Positions 18,157 to 27,198 of a stretch of DNA of 64,000 nt are shown piece by piece. The notes beneath the pieces were generated by a model. That model was given only the letters and a program-made list of their open reading frames with translations, made no database searches and had not been told where the DNA came from. Position 1 is the stretch's first letter. Each line of letters opens with the position of its first letter. Source of the DNA: Serratia marcescens (GTDB lineage Bacteria > Pseudomonadota > Gammaproteobacteria > Enterobacterales > Enterobacteriaceae); NCBI RefSeq assembly GCF_029846115.1, contig NZ_JARVZZ010000001.1:4402001-4466000 (forward strand). The letters are read 5' to 3'. The position numbers were made by a program, and so were the translations under genes.

Positions 18157-20445
18157 ATGAACCAAAGTCTGCTTGTAACTAAACGCGATGGCCGTAAAGA
18201 GCGCATCAATCTCGACAAAATCCACCGGGTCATTGATTGGGCCGCAGAGGGATTACACAACGTCTCGGTTTCTCAAGTAGAGTTGCGTTCACACATTCAG
18301 TTTTATGACGGCATCAAAACCGCCGACATTCATGAAACCATCATCAAAGCCGCAGCCGACCTGATCTCCCGCGATGCGCCGGACTATCAGTACCTGGCCG
18401 CTCGCCTGGCGATCTTCCACCTGCGCAAAAAGGCTTATGGCCAGTTCGAGCCGCCGAAGCTGCACGCCCACGTCACTCGCATGGTCGAGATGGGCAAATA
18501 CGATAAGCATCTGCTGGAAGACTACAGCGCTGAAGAGTTCGAGCAGATGGATTCCTTTATCGATCATTGGCGCGACATGAACTTCTCCTATGCCGCCGTC
18601 AAGCAGCTGGAAGGCAAGTACCTGGTGCAGAACCGCGTCAGCGGCGAGATCTACGAAAGCGCCCAGTTCCTGTACTTACTGGTGTCCGCGTGCCTGTTCT
18701 CCAACTACCCGCGTGAAACCCGTCTGGACTACGTAAAGCGTTTCTACGACGCGATTTCCACCTTCAAGATTTCGCTGCCTACGCCGATCATGTCCGGCGT
18801 GCGCACGCCAACCCGCCAGTTCAGCTCCTGCGTGCTGATCGAGTGCGGCGACAGCCTGGACTCCATCAACGCCACCTCCAGCGCCATTGTGAAATACGTT
18901 TCTCAGCGCGCCGGCATCGGCATCAACGCCGGCCGCATCCGCGCACTGGGCAGCCCGATCCGTGGCGGTGAAGCCTTCCATACCGGCTGTATCCCGTTCT
19001 ACAAACATTTCCAGACCGCCGTCAAATCCTGCTCTCAGGGCGGCGTGCGCGGTGGCGCGGCAACGCTGTTCTACCCGATGTGGCACCTGGAAGTGGAAAG
19101 CCTGCTGGTGTTGAAAAACAACCGCGGCGTTGAAGGTAACCGCGTGCGTCACATGGACTACGGCGTGCAGTTGAACCGCCTGATGTACCAGCGTCTGATC
19201 AAGGGCGAAGACATCACCCTGTTCAGCCCGTCCGATGTGCCGGGGCTGTACGACGCATTCTTCGCCGATCAGGACGAATTCGAGCGCCTGTACACTCAGT
19301 ACGAGAAAGACGACAGCATTCGCCAGAAGCGTGTGAAAGCGGTTGAGCTGTTCTCGCTGATGATGCAAGAGCGCGCCTCTACCGGCCGCATCTACATCCA
19401 GAACGTCGACCACTGCAACACCCACAGCCCGTTCGATCCGCAGATCGCGCCGGTGCGTCAGTCCAACCTGTGCCTGGAAATCGCGCTGCCGACCAAGCCG
19501 CTGGAAGACGTCAACGACGAAAACGGCGAGATTGCGCTGTGCACCCTGTCCGCTTTCAACCTGGGCGCGATCGACAGCCTGGACGATCTGGAAGAATTGG
19601 CGACCCTGGCGGTGCGTTCACTCGACGCCCTGCTGGATTATCAGGATTATCCGATCAAGGCTGCGCACCGTGGCGCGATGGGCCGCCGCACCCTGGGCAT
19701 CGGCGTCATCAACTTCGCTTATTACCTGGCGAAGAACGGCGTGCGCTACTCCGACGGCAGCGCCAACAACCTGACGCACAAAACGTTCGAAGCCATTCAG
19801 TACTACCTGCTGAAAGCCTCCAACCGTCTGGCTCAGGAGCAAGGCGCTTGCCCGTGGTTCAAAGAAACCACCTATTCGCAGGGCATCCTGCCGATCGACA
19901 CCTACAAGAAAGATTTGGATGCGGTCTGCAACGAGCCGCTGCACTACGACTGGGAAACCCTGCGTAAAGAGATCCAGGAAACCGGCCTGCGCAACTCGAC
20001 CCTGTCTGCGCTGATGCCATCGGAAACCTCTTCGCAGATTTCCAACGCCACCAACGGCATCGAGCCGCCGCGCGGCCACATCAGCATCAAGGCGTCGAAA
20101 GACGGCATCCTGCGCCAGGTGGTGCCGGAGTATGAGCGTCTGAAAGACAACTACGAGCTGCTGTGGGAAATGCCGAGCAACGACGGCTATCTGCAGCTGG
20201 TGGGGCTGATGCAGAAATTCATCGACCAGTCGATTTCGGCCAACACCAACTACGATCCGACCCGCTTCCCGGGCGGCAAGGTGCCGATGAAGCAGCTGTT
20301 GAAAGACCTGCTCACCACCTACAAGTTCGGCGTGAAAACGCTGTACTACCAAAACACCCGCGACGGCGCGGAAGACGCCCAGGAAGATTTGCAGCCTGCC
20401 AAGGCCGGCGATGACGACTGCGAAAGCGGCGCCTGCAAGATCTAA
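18157..20445 (+). CDS. nrdA: Ribonucleoside-diphosphate reductase class Ia, alpha subunit
   Basis: A 762-residue large subunit, colinear with E. coli NrdA. An N-terminal ATP-cone (LLVTKRDGRKERINLDKIHRVIDWA) binds ATP or dATP for overall activity control. The barrel has the paired redox cysteines, including the Cys in QFSSCVLIECGDS, and the thiyl Cys in SNLCLEIALP. The radical-transfer tyrosines near LYYQNTRDG and the C-terminal shuttle pair CESGACKI are present. It reduces NDPs to dNDPs using the tyrosyl radical of NrdB. It heads the nrdA-nrdB-yfaE operon and has a NrdR-type promoter. Confidence 0.98.
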   Translation: MNQSLLVTKRDGRKERINLDKIHRVIDWAAEGLHNVSVSQVELRSHIQFYDGIKTADIHETIIKAAADLISRDAPDYQYLAARLAIFHLRKKAYGQFEPPKLHAHVTRMVEMGKYDKHLLEDYSAEEFEQMDSFIDHWRDMNFSYAAVKQLEGKYLVQNRVSGEIYESAQFLYLLVSACLFSNYPRETRLDYVKRFYDAISTFKISLPTPIMSGVRTPTRQFSSCVLIECGDSLDSINATSSAIVKYVSQRAGIGINAGRIRALGSPIRGGEAFHTGCIPFYKHFQTAVKSCSQGGVRGGAATLFYPMWHLEVESLLVLKNNRGVEGNRVRHMDYGVQLNRLMYQRLIKGEDITLFSPSDVPGLYDAFFADQDEFERLYTQYEKDDSIRQKRVKAVELFSLMMQERASTGRIYIQNVDHCNTHSPFDPQIAPVRQSNLCLEIALPTKPLEDVNDENGEIALCTLSAFNLGAIDSLDDLEELATLAVRSLDALLDYQDYPIKAAHRGAMGRRTLGIGVINFAYYLAKNGVRYSDGSANNLTHKTFEAIQYYLLKASNRLAQEQGACPWFKETTYSQGILPIDTYKKDLDAVCNEPLHYDWETLRKEIQETGLRNSTLSALMPSETSSQISNATNGIEPPRGHISIKASKDGILRQVVPEYERLKDNYELLWEMPSNDGYLQLVGLMQKFIDQSISANTNYDPTRFPGGKVPMKQLLKDLLTTYKFGVKTLYYQNTRDGAEDAQEDLQPAKAGDDDCESGACKI

Positions 20446-20458
20446 AGTTTGACCTAGC

Positions 20459-20478
20459 GGGCCGGAATTTTCCGGCCC
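20459..20478 (+). terminator. Hairpin between nrdA and nrdB
   Basis: GGGCCGGAA pairs perfectly with TTCCGGCCC with a 2-nt loop (4 nt in practice), followed by only a short T-containing stretch. It lies in the 67-bp nrdA-nrdB gap. It may partially terminate or stabilise the upstream message rather than end the operon. Confidence 0.55.
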
Positions 20479-20512
20479 CTTCATTTAGCCACGTTACGAT
20501 GGATTCAGGCTT

Positions 20513-21643
20513 ATGGCTTACACCACTTTTTCTCAGACCAAAAACGACCAGCTGCAAGAGCCGATGTTCTTCGGCCAGTCGGTAAACGTTGCGCGTTTCG
20601 ACCAGCAAAAGCATGAAATCTTCGAAAAACTGATCGAAAAACAGCTCTCCTTCTTCTGGCGCCCGGAAGAAGTTGACGTCTCCCGCGATCGCATCGATTA
20701 CCAGGCGCTGCCGGAGCACGAGAAGCACATCTTCATCAGCAACCTGAAGTATCAGACGCTGCTGGATTCCATCCAGGGCCGCAGCCCGAACGTCGCGCTG
20801 CTGCCGCTGATCTCGATCCCTGAGCTGGAAACCTGGGTGGAAACCTGGTCGTTCTCCGAGACCATCCACTCCCGTTCCTACACCCATATCATCCGCAATA
20901 TCGTCAACGATCCGGCGCTGGTGTTCGACGATATCGTCACCAACGAAGAGATCAAAAAGCGCGCGAAAGACATTTCCGGTTACTACGACGACCTGATCGA
21001 GATGACCAGCTACTATCACCTGCTGGGTGAAGGCACCCACCAGGTGAACGGTAAAACCGTCACCGTCAATCTGCGTGCGCTGAAAAAGCAGCTGTACCTG
21101 TGCCTGATGAGCGTGAACGCGCTGGAAGCGATCCGCTTCTACGTCAGCTTTGCCTGCTCCTTCGCGTTCGCCGAGCGCGAACTGATGGAAGGCAACGCCA
21201 AAATCATCAAGCTGATCGCCCGCGACGAAGCGTTGCATCTGACCGGCACCCAGCACATGCTGAACCTGATGCGTTCCGGCGCCGACGATCCGGAAATGGC
21301 AGAGATCGCCGAAGAATGCCAGCAACAGTGCTACGATCTGTTCGTGCTGGCCGCCCAACAGGAAAAAGAGTGGGCGGAATACCTGTTCCGCGACGGTTCG
21401 ATGATCGGCCTGAACAAAGACATCCTGTGCCAGTATGTGGAGTACATCACCAATATCCGCATGCAGGCGGTCGGCCTCGGTCTGCCGTTCGAAACCCGCT
21501 CCAACCCGATCCCGTGGATCAACGCCTGGTTGGTGTCCGACAACGTACAGGTGGCGCCGCAGGAAGTGGAAGTGAGCTCCTACCTGGTTGGCCAGATCGA
21601 CTCGGAGATCAACGCCGACGACCTGAGCGACTTCGAACTGTAA
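20513..21643 (+). CDS. nrdB: Ribonucleoside-diphosphate reductase class Ia, beta subunit
   Basis: A 376-residue diiron subunit that makes and stores the tyrosyl radical. The radical Tyr is in [14 protein letters not shown]. Iron ligands fall in [13 protein letters not shown] and in [11 protein letters not shown] and [14 protein letters not shown]. The flexible C-terminus ([11 protein letters not shown]) is the segment that docks onto NrdA. It follows nrdA after 67 bp containing a hairpin and precedes yfaE by three bases, so cluster maintenance is linked to its synthesis. Confidence 0.98.
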   Translation: MAYTTFSQTKNDQLQEPMFFGQSVNVARFDQQKHEIFEKLIEKQLSFFWRPEEVDVSRDRIDYQALPEHEKHIFISNLKYQTLLDSIQGRSPNVALLPLISIPELETWVETWSFSETIHSRSYTHIIRNIVNDPALVFDDIVTNEEIKKRAKDISGYYDDLIEMTSYYHLLGEGTHQVNGKTVTVNLRALKKQLYLCLMSVNALEAIRFYVSFACSFAFAERELMEGNAKIIKLIARDEALHLTGTQHMLNLMRSGADDPEMAEIAEECQQQCYDLFVLAAQQEKEWAEYLFRDGSMIGLNKDILCQYVEYITNIRMQAVGLGLPFETRSNPIPWINAWLVSDNVQVAPQEVEVSSYLVGQIDSEINADDLSDFEL

Positions 21644-21646
21644 GCG

Positions 21647-21907
21647 ATGGCGACGCCAATCGTAACGCTGCGCGCCGCCGGCACGCAGCTCTCCTGCCCC
21701 AATAGTGAAAACTGCCTGCTCGACGTGCTGGAACTGCACGACGTGCAGGTGGAGTACCAGTGCCGATCCGGCTATTGCGGCGCCTGCCGTCTGAAACTGG
21801 TGAAAGGCGAAGTGGCCTATCGCCAACAGCCGCTGGCGTTTATCAACGCCGGTGAGATCCTGCCCTGCTGCTGCATGCCGCTGACGGATATCGAACTGGA
21901 AATGTAA
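21647..21907 (+). CDS. yfaE: Ferredoxin-like diferric-tyrosyl radical cofactor maintenance protein YfaE
   Basis: An 86-residue plant-type [2Fe-2S] ferredoxin. Cluster cysteines are in CRSGYCGACRLKL and in LPCCCMPL near the C-terminus. In E. coli YfaE supplies electrons to assemble and repair the NrdB diferric-tyrosyl cofactor. The gene starts three bases after the nrdB stop, without its own promoter, so it is surely co-transcribed and probably translationally coupled. Confidence 0.95.
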   Translation: MATPIVTLRAAGTQLSCPNSENCLLDVLELHDVQVEYQCRSGYCGACRLKLVKGEVAYRQQPLAFINAGEILPCCCMPLTDIELEM

Positions 21908-21942
21908 AGTCGGGTGCCGGAAACCGCGCCTGGAGACCAGAA

Positions 21943-21960
21943 GGCGGGGTTGCCCCCGCC
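21943..21960 (-). terminator. Hairpin downstream of hok-like gene
   Basis: GGCGGGG pairs with CCCCGCC across a 4-nt loop. Neither side has a strong T run. It lies between the convergent yfaE and hok-like genes and could serve both, or protect the 3' end of the hok message. Confidence 0.45.
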
Positions 21961-21966
21961 CTATGA

Positions 21967-22119
21967 TTACCGCTTCACCTCACACGCCAACCTGATCAGG
22001 ATAGTGATATTTTCCTGGTAGATTTTCAGCTCGCACAGCGAGTCTCTTATCATCCAGATAAATAACAAAACCGTAATACATACAACGGTTAGCGAGTGAA
22101 ACACATGCTTTAAGCGCAT
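21967..22119 (-). CDS. Hok/Gef-family type I toxin (50 aa)
   Basis: A short minus-strand gene with a strong AAGGAGG ribosome site 5 bases before the ATG at 22119. The 50-residue product has one membrane helix (VFHSLTVVCITVLLFIWMI). It then has the Hok/Gef signature RDSLCELKIYQENITILIRLACEVK, with the conserved DSLCEL motif and the later Cys. Hok proteins insert into the inner membrane and depolarise it; translation is normally held off by a Sok antisense RNA. A candidate Sok lies just upstream on the other strand. Toxicity has not been shown here. It stands between yfaE and an AraC regulator. Confidence 0.88.
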   Translation of the reverse strand: MRLKHVFHSLTVVCITVLLFIWMIRDSLCELKIYQENITILIRLACEVKR

Positions 22120-22121
22120 GC

Positions 22122-22210
22122 TTGCCTCCTTGCTGTGAAGGGGCTACCATAACGGTGTCTAGGCGTTAGGGCAGCCCCATTCTGATTGAGAGTCAGTCTG
22201 GGGCTTTCAT
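22122..22210 (+). ncRNA. Candidate Sok-type antisense RNA with its promoter
   Basis: On the plus strand, opposite the hok-like leader, TTGCCT (22122-22127) and TACCAT (22145-22150) are 17 bp apart. They predict an RNA from about 22157 that ends near 22208. It terminates in a hairpin of AGCCCCA (22173-22179) with TGGGGCT (22199-22205), an inner CTGA/TCAG stem, and a TTTCATCT tail. The length of about 52 nt, the overlap with the toxin leader and the GGGGCTTT end resemble chromosomal SokC-like RNAs. The RNA itself is inferred. Confidence 0.6.
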
Positions 22211-22349
22211 CTATCCGCCTTGTCACACAATGCCCAAGACGAACAGTCTCAAGCACCCGCCAAAAGAGTAACAGCATTCGCTCGCCGCGAATATCCCCTG
22301 TAAGATTATGATTAACCAGGGATATATAACTATCTTCAAAGTATTTCGC

Positions 22350-23171
22350 TTAGCGCCCCTTTCCTGCCGAGGCGGAAAAATAACGCGCCGGAGAATCGCC
22401 AAAGGCTTTACGAAACATGGCGATAAAATTGCTCGGCGAGGCATATCCCAGCGTTTCCGCAATCTGCAGCACCGTTTCGCCTTCGGCCAGCTTCGCCAAT
22501 GCATATGACAACCGGGCCTGCTGACGCCACTGGGCAAAACTCAACCCCGTCTCGCCGATCATCAGCCGCCGCAGAGTGCGTGGCGACATCGCTCCCCACT
22601 CGGCCCAGGCTTCCAGCGAACGCTCGCTCCCCGGCTGCGCCAGCAAGGCTTGCAGAACGCCGGCCAGGCGCGGATGGGACGACATCGGCAAATGCAGCGG
22701 TTCCGTCGGCGCCAGACGTATCTCATCCCGCATCACTTGCGCCATGCGATCCTGCTCCAGGGTGAGCGCACTGTGCTTATCCCAGCCTTCTGCTCGCAGA
22801 GCCAGCGCCTGCAGCACGGCGCTAATGCCGACGACGCAGGGTTTATTCGACAGATCGTTGCAGGCCTCCGGCGCCAGCAGCAAACTCCAGCCGCTCAGCG
22901 CGCCGCAGACCTGCACCCGGTGCTCCGTCGCCGGCGGGATCCACCCCGCTCGCTGCGGCGGCAGCACCCAATCGCCGCGCGCCGTGCGTACATGCAGCAA
23001 ACCGCTTTCGACGCACAGCAACTGCCCGCGCACATGCTGATGCCAGTCGTATTCGCGCGTGCCCAACCGATACTCCTGGCCTACCGCGTCGCGGCCACCA
23101 AGGGCGATCAGCCAGGGGCCCGCCGACCATTCGCTGCAGTCAGCGTCGGCGAAGTGAGGGTTATCGTTCAT
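22350..23171 (-). CDS. AraC-family transcriptional regulator with N-terminal cupin (NimR-like)
   Basis: A 273-residue regulator. The N-terminal half is a cupin-type sensor (YDWHQHVRGQLLCVESGLLHVRTARGDWVLPPQRAGWIPPATEHRV). The C-terminal half has two AraC helix-turn-helices (SLEAWAEWGAMSPRTLRRLMIGETGLSFAQWRQQARL and VLQIAETLGYASPSNFIAMFRKAFGDSPARYF). This architecture is that of NimR/RipA-type regulators, which often control an adjacent divergent gene. The divergent neighbour here is a flavin monooxygenase, 116 bp away. A GTG at 23180 would add three residues; the ATG at 23171 is preferred. The effector is unknown. Confidence 0.9.
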   Translation of the reverse strand: MNDNPHFADADCSEWSAGPWLIALGGRDAVGQEYRLGTREYDWHQHVRGQLLCVESGLLHVRTARGDWVLPPQRAGWIPPATEHRVQVCGALSGWSLLLAPEACNDLSNKPCVVGISAVLQALALRAEGWDKHSALTLEQDRMAQVMRDEIRLAPTEPLHLPMSSHPRLAGVLQALLAQPGSERSLEAWAEWGAMSPRTLRRLMIGETGLSFAQWRQQARLSYALAKLAEGETVLQIAETLGYASPSNFIAMFRKAFGDSPARYFSASAGKGR

Positions 23172-23287
23172 ATTGGCCACTTATCACTATTTTTAGTCCA
23201 AATGCCGTTATACCAACCTTTCCCTGCGCCGACATAATGAAATGCTTCCGGCCGCTCCCGTCTGTGGCCACTGACTCACGAGGGAAC

Positions 23288-24496
23288 ATGATGACAACAC
23301 TCAGCATTGGCATTATCGGCGCCGGGCCAGGCGGTCTGTGTCTGGCCCAGGGGCTGCGCCGCTTCGGCATCCACGCCACGGTGTTTGAACGCGACACCAC
23401 GCCGCAGGCGCGCGATCAGGGCTACCGGCTGCGCATCGATCCGACGGGCCAGCAGGCACTGGCCGCCTGCCTGCCGCCGGCGCACTACCGGTTGCTCTGC
23501 GCCGGCAGCGCGCAAAACAGCGGCGAGAGCAATCTGTGGGATCCACAGTTTGCCCCGCTCAACGCCCGACGCCCCGAGCACTGGCTGCCCTCCAGCCCGC
23601 CGCAGGCGCAGGAACCGAGCGGCGACCTCGGCGTTCATCGGCAAACGCTGCGCGAAATCCTGCTCGCCGGTCTGCAAGAGCAGGTGCGTTTCGGTTATAC
23701 CCTGCGTGAATTTGCACAAACGCCGCAGGGCGTGGAACTTCAGTTCGCCAACGGCGAGCAAGTGCGGGTCGATGTGCTGATCGCCGCCGACGGCGTCAAC
23801 TCGCTGGTGCGGCGGCGCTGCCTGCCGGAGGCTACGCCCGAAGACAGCGGTGCGGTCACCCTTTACGGCAAAACGCCGCTCGATGCGGCGACCCGTGCCC
23901 GATTGGCCCCCGAACTGCTGCACGGCGTGTCGGTCGTCTTCGCCGATGGCTTATCGCTGGTGATTGAACCGATGCGCTTTCAGGCGCCCATGGCGCAGCT
24001 GGCAGCCGACTATGCGCCGGATTGCCACCTCACGCCGGTCGGCGACTATCTCTATTGGGCCTGTATCGGATCGGCTGCACGGCTCGGCGGGCCGGTGCGG
24101 ACGGAGGGAAGCGCGGCGCTGCAGGCGCGCGTACGGCATATCTCGCAGGGATGGGCGCCCGCCTTGCAAACGGCGCTAACTCTGGCGGATCCCCTGTCGC
24201 TCAGCGTGCGGGCGGTGCAGGTCACGAAGGCGATGCCGGTGTGGCACAGCGAACGCATCGCCTTTCTCGGCGACGCCGTGCACGCCATGAGCCCGGCGGG
24301 AGGGCTCGGCGCCAACACCGCATTGGCGGACGCCGCCAGCCTGGCGATGCATCTGGCGCAGGCCGGCAGCGCCGCGCAGGCGCTCAAGGACTATGGTGCA
24401 GATCTGCAAACGCGGGGCGCGGCGGCGATACGCCTTTCACATCTGGCGTCCGAACGGCTGCAGCAAAACAGTGACGCCGGCGACTCAGCGCCATGA
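23288..24496 (+). CDS. FAD-dependent aromatic-type monooxygenase
   Basis: A 402-residue group A flavin monooxygenase. The N-terminal Rossmann site is SIGIIGAGPGGLCLAQGLRRFGIHATVFERD, the middle DG-type motif is VDVLIAADGVNSLVRR, and the second FAD motif is IAFLGDAVHAMSPAGGLGANTALADA. These enzymes hydroxylate or epoxidise aromatic or polyketide-like substrates using NAD(P)H and oxygen. The substrate is not apparent; distant relatives include antibiotic-inactivating and pigment enzymes. The start is an ATG pair at 23288 and 23291 after GAGGG. It is divergent from the AraC regulator, its probable controller, and convergent with yfaY with a 3-bp gap. Confidence 0.88.
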   Translation: MMTTLSIGIIGAGPGGLCLAQGLRRFGIHATVFERDTTPQARDQGYRLRIDPTGQQALAACLPPAHYRLLCAGSAQNSGESNLWDPQFAPLNARRPEHWLPSSPPQAQEPSGDLGVHRQTLREILLAGLQEQVRFGYTLREFAQTPQGVELQFANGEQVRVDVLIAADGVNSLVRRRCLPEATPEDSGAVTLYGKTPLDAATRARLAPELLHGVSVVFADGLSLVIEPMRFQAPMAQLAADYAPDCHLTPVGDYLYWACIGSAARLGGPVRTEGSAALQARVRHISQGWAPALQTALTLADPLSLSVRAVQVTKAMPVWHSERIAFLGDAVHAMSPAGGLGANTALADAASLAMHLAQAGSAAQALKDYGADLQTRGAAAIRLSHLASERLQQNSDAGDSAP

Positions 24497-24499
24497 CCG

Positions 24500-25696
24500 T
24501 CACTCGATAATTTCCACCACCTCCAGCCAGGCGTTTTTACCGCATGCCTGGCCCCCATTCAGCCAACGGCGCAGCATATCCAGCGCCAGCATTGCCACCG
24601 ACTCCTGCCGCAGTCGCAGGCCGTGGCGCGACGCACGATAACGCACGGTCTGGCCAATCCCGCCGCGCGGCGTGTGCAGCGCAATGCTCACCTGCTCGTC
24701 ACGCATGGCGCTGACCGCCAACGCCAACGGCGCACCGGTCAATTCCGCCAGCGAGCGGGCGCGCGCCAGCGTCGTTTCCAGCGTTTCGATGCAATGCGCC
24801 GGCAGCAGCTCGCCCCCCGCCAGCGGCGCCCCTTCGCTTTGCATCTGCAGATTGATCAACCCAGCGCTGAACTGCTCGCTCAACGCCAGCTTAAGCCCTT
24901 GCTGATTCAGGCGCTGCGTCAGCGTCGCCGGCAACCCGGCGGTGCCTTCAAAGATGCAGTTGTCCCCCGCCACCTCGCGCACGCGTCGCCAGGCCTGCTC
25001 CATTTCCGCACGCCGGCTTTCCGGCCCGGTCAGTTTCAGCTCGATGATCGGGCTGGAGGAACGGTAACCCAGCACCACTTCCGGCGGCAGCGGCATACTG
25101 TCCAGCTCGGCGGCCAGATCGCTCTCGGAGGTGCCGAACGTCGTCAGGCGCAAACACAGCGGCGGCGCCGGCAAGGTGAAGCGCTGCCGCAGGCGCGGCA
25201 CGATCTGCTGTTCGACCATCACTTTGAATTCCGACGGCACGCCGGGGGTGAAGAACATCTGACACTTGTTCAGCTGCAGCGCGAACCCACAGGCGGTGCC
25301 CACCGGGTTATCCAGTATTTCCGCGTTGGCCGGGATCTGCGCCTGCTTGCGGTTGGAAGGGGCCATCGGCCGCCCGCGTCCGGCGAAATAGGCTTCCATG
25401 CGCGCCAGCCAGTCGGCCCGTTCAACCAGTTCGACGCCACAGGCTTTCGCGGCGGCCAGCGCGCTGAGATCGTCGCTGGTCGGCCCCAGGCCGCCGTTGA
25501 CGATCAGCACATCGGCGATATGGCTTCGTTCCTGCAGGATCTCGATCAACGCAGAGAGGCTGTCCCCGACCGTTTCCCGCCCGCTCATCGGCACGCCCTG
25601 CTGGAACAGGTAGTCCGCCAGCCAGGCGGCGTTGGTATCAATAATTTGCCCGTGCAGCACTTCATCGCCGGTGCTGAGCATCTCCACTCTTAACAT
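24500..25696 (-). CDS. yfaY: CinA-like protein YfaY
   Basis: A 398-residue protein with an N-terminal MoCF (molybdopterin-binding-like, COG1058) domain (MLSTGDEVLHGQIIDTNAAWLADYL, VNGGLGPTSDDLSALAAA). A C-terminal CinA-like domain is present in degenerate form, lacking a clear amidase signature. Full CinA enzymes hydrolyse ADP-ribose and deamidate NMN; the YfaY subgroup is usually annotated without proven activity. The start at 25696 follows GGGAGAG and matches the family; the frame is open upstream. The nearby yfaZ is also its neighbour in E. coli, with tyrP inserted between them here. Confidence 0.9.
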   Translation of the reverse strand: MLRVEMLSTGDEVLHGQIIDTNAAWLADYLFQQGVPMSGRETVGDSLSALIEILQERSHIADVLIVNGGLGPTSDDLSALAAAKACGVELVERADWLARMEAYFAGRGRPMAPSNRKQAQIPANAEILDNPVGTACGFALQLNKCQMFFTPGVPSEFKVMVEQQIVPRLRQRFTLPAPPLCLRLTTFGTSESDLAAELDSMPLPPEVVLGYRSSSPIIELKLTGPESRRAEMEQAWRRVREVAGDNCIFEGTAGLPATLTQRLNQQGLKLALSEQFSAGLINLQMQSEGAPLAGGELLPAHCIETLETTLARARSLAELTGAPLALAVSAMRDEQVSIALHTPRGGIGQTVRYRASRHGLRLRQESVAMLALDMLRRWLNGGQACGKNAWLEVVEIIE

Positions 25697-25817
25697 TGAT
25701 CTCTCCCACATTTTTTGGTCATTCCACTATAGAAGCCCGTAAATAACTTTTCACTAGCCGCCTGCGGATAATTTCAGCCATGGGCCCGTTCCTCATGCGC
25801 CATGCAGCCCGCCGCAA

Positions 25818-25881
25818 TGTAAACATTAATGTACATTATGCGTAACGCCGGTTTGACACAAATTAGGGCTTCCACTATCCT
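25818..25881 (+). promoter_or_regulatory. tyrP promoter with TyrR box
   Basis: TGTAAACATTAATGTACA at 25818-25835 fits the TyrR consensus TGTAAA-N6-TTTACA with one mismatch. TTGACA (25853-25858) and TATCCT (25876-25881) form a 17-bp-spaced promoter downstream. In E. coli tyrP is repressed with tyrosine and activated with phenylalanine through TyrR. Confidence 0.75.
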
Positions 25882-25941
25882 GCCATCCTCATAAATCGTT
25901 ACCTATAATTTTCAAAATCTTTCGGCTGGTAGAGAAAAAAC

Positions 25942-27150
25942 GTGAAGAATCGCACTCTTGGCAGTGTTTTTATCGTGGCGGGCACCACCATTGGCGCCGG
26001 GATGCTGGCGATGCCGCTGGCAGCGGCCGGCGTAGGCTTCGGCGTCACGCTGGCCTTACTGGTCGGGCTGTGGCTGTTGATGTGTTACACCGCGCTGCTG
26101 CTGGTAGAGGTCTACCAGCATGAGCAGGCGGATACCGGTCTGGGCACCCTCGCCAAACGTTATCTCGGCGGCGGCGGCCAGTGGCTGACCAGCTTCAGCA
26201 TGATGTTTCTGATGTACGCCCTCACCGCCGCCTATATCAGCGGCGCCGGCGAATTGCTCGCCACCAGCATCAGCCAATGGACATCCCAGGACTTCCCGGT
26301 GTCGCTCGGCGTTCTGTTGTTTACTCTGGTGGCCGGCGGCGTGGTGTGCATCGGCACCCACTCGGTCGATTTGTTCAACCGCATCCTGTTCAGCGCCAAA
26401 GTGGTGTTCCTGGTGGTGATGCTCGGCCTGATGTTGCCGAATATCCACCAGACCAACCTGATGACGTTGCCGCTGGAGCAAGGCCTGGCGCTGTCGGCCA
26501 TTCCGGTGATTTTCACCTCCTTCGGCTTCCACGGCAGCGTGCCGAGCATCGTCAACTACATGGGCGGCAACATTCGCAAACTGCGGTGGGTGTTTATCAT
26601 CGGCAGCGCGATCCCGCTGATCGCCTATATTTTCTGGCAGTTGGCGACACTGGGCAGCATCAGCTCCGACACCTTCGTCGGCATCCTGGCGCAGCAGGCC
26701 GGGCTGAACGGCCTGTTGCAGGCGGTGCGCGACGCGGTCGCTTCGCCGCACGTTGAACTGGCGGTGCACCTGTTCGCCGATCTGGCGCTGGCAACCTCGT
26801 TCCTCGGCGTGGCGCTCGGGCTGTTCGATTTCCTGGCCGACCTGTTCAAGCGGCAAGACAACGTGCGTGGCCGCCTGCAAACCGGCGCCATCACCTTCCT
26901 GCCGCCGCTGGCCTTCGCGCTGTTCTACCCGCGCGGCTTCGTGCTGGCGTTGGGATTCGCCGCCATCGCTCTGTCGGTGCTGGCCCTGCTGTTGCCTTCA
27001 CTGCTGGTGTGGAAAACGCGCCAAACACATCAGGCGCAGTATCGCGTCTGGGGCGGTACGCCTGCGTTGGCATTGGTGTTTGTCTGCGGGGTAACGGTAA
27101 TCGCCATTCAACTGGGCATCGCCAGCGGCATGCTGCCCGCGGTAGGGTAA
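25942..27150 (+). CDS. tyrP: Tyrosine-specific permease TyrP
   Basis: A 402-residue inner-membrane carrier of the HAAAP family with about 11 membrane helices. The N-terminus [32 protein letters not shown], the block [22 protein letters not shown] and [24 protein letters not shown] are nearly identical to E. coli TyrP. It imports tyrosine by proton symport. Translation starts at a GTG with a purine-rich AGAGAAAAAA upstream. A TyrR box in the promoter supports the identity. It is monocistronic and lies between yfaY and yfaZ, where E. coli has no permease. Confidence 0.95.
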   Translation: MKNRTLGSVFIVAGTTIGAGMLAMPLAAAGVGFGVTLALLVGLWLLMCYTALLLVEVYQHEQADTGLGTLAKRYLGGGGQWLTSFSMMFLMYALTAAYISGAGELLATSISQWTSQDFPVSLGVLLFTLVAGGVVCIGTHSVDLFNRILFSAKVVFLVVMLGLMLPNIHQTNLMTLPLEQGLALSAIPVIFTSFGFHGSVPSIVNYMGGNIRKLRWVFIIGSAIPLIAYIFWQLATLGSISSDTFVGILAQQAGLNGLLQAVRDAVASPHVELAVHLFADLALATSFLGVALGLFDFLADLFKRQDNVRGRLQTGAITFLPPLAFALFYPRGFVLALGFAAIALSVLALLLPSLLVWKTRQTHQAQYRVWGGTPALALVFVCGVTVIAIQLGIASGMLPAVG

Positions 27151-27166
27151 GCGGAACAGAAAGAAC

Positions 27167-27191
27167 AAAGGGGCCTGAATGGCCCCTTTTT
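27167..27191. terminator. Bidirectional terminator between tyrP and yfaZ
   Basis: AAAGGGGCC (27167-27175) and GGCCCCTTT (27181-27189) pair across a TGAAT loop and are followed by T5 on the plus strand. The A run serves the convergent yfaZ. Confidence 0.88.
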
Positions 27192-27198
27192 CGTAGCG

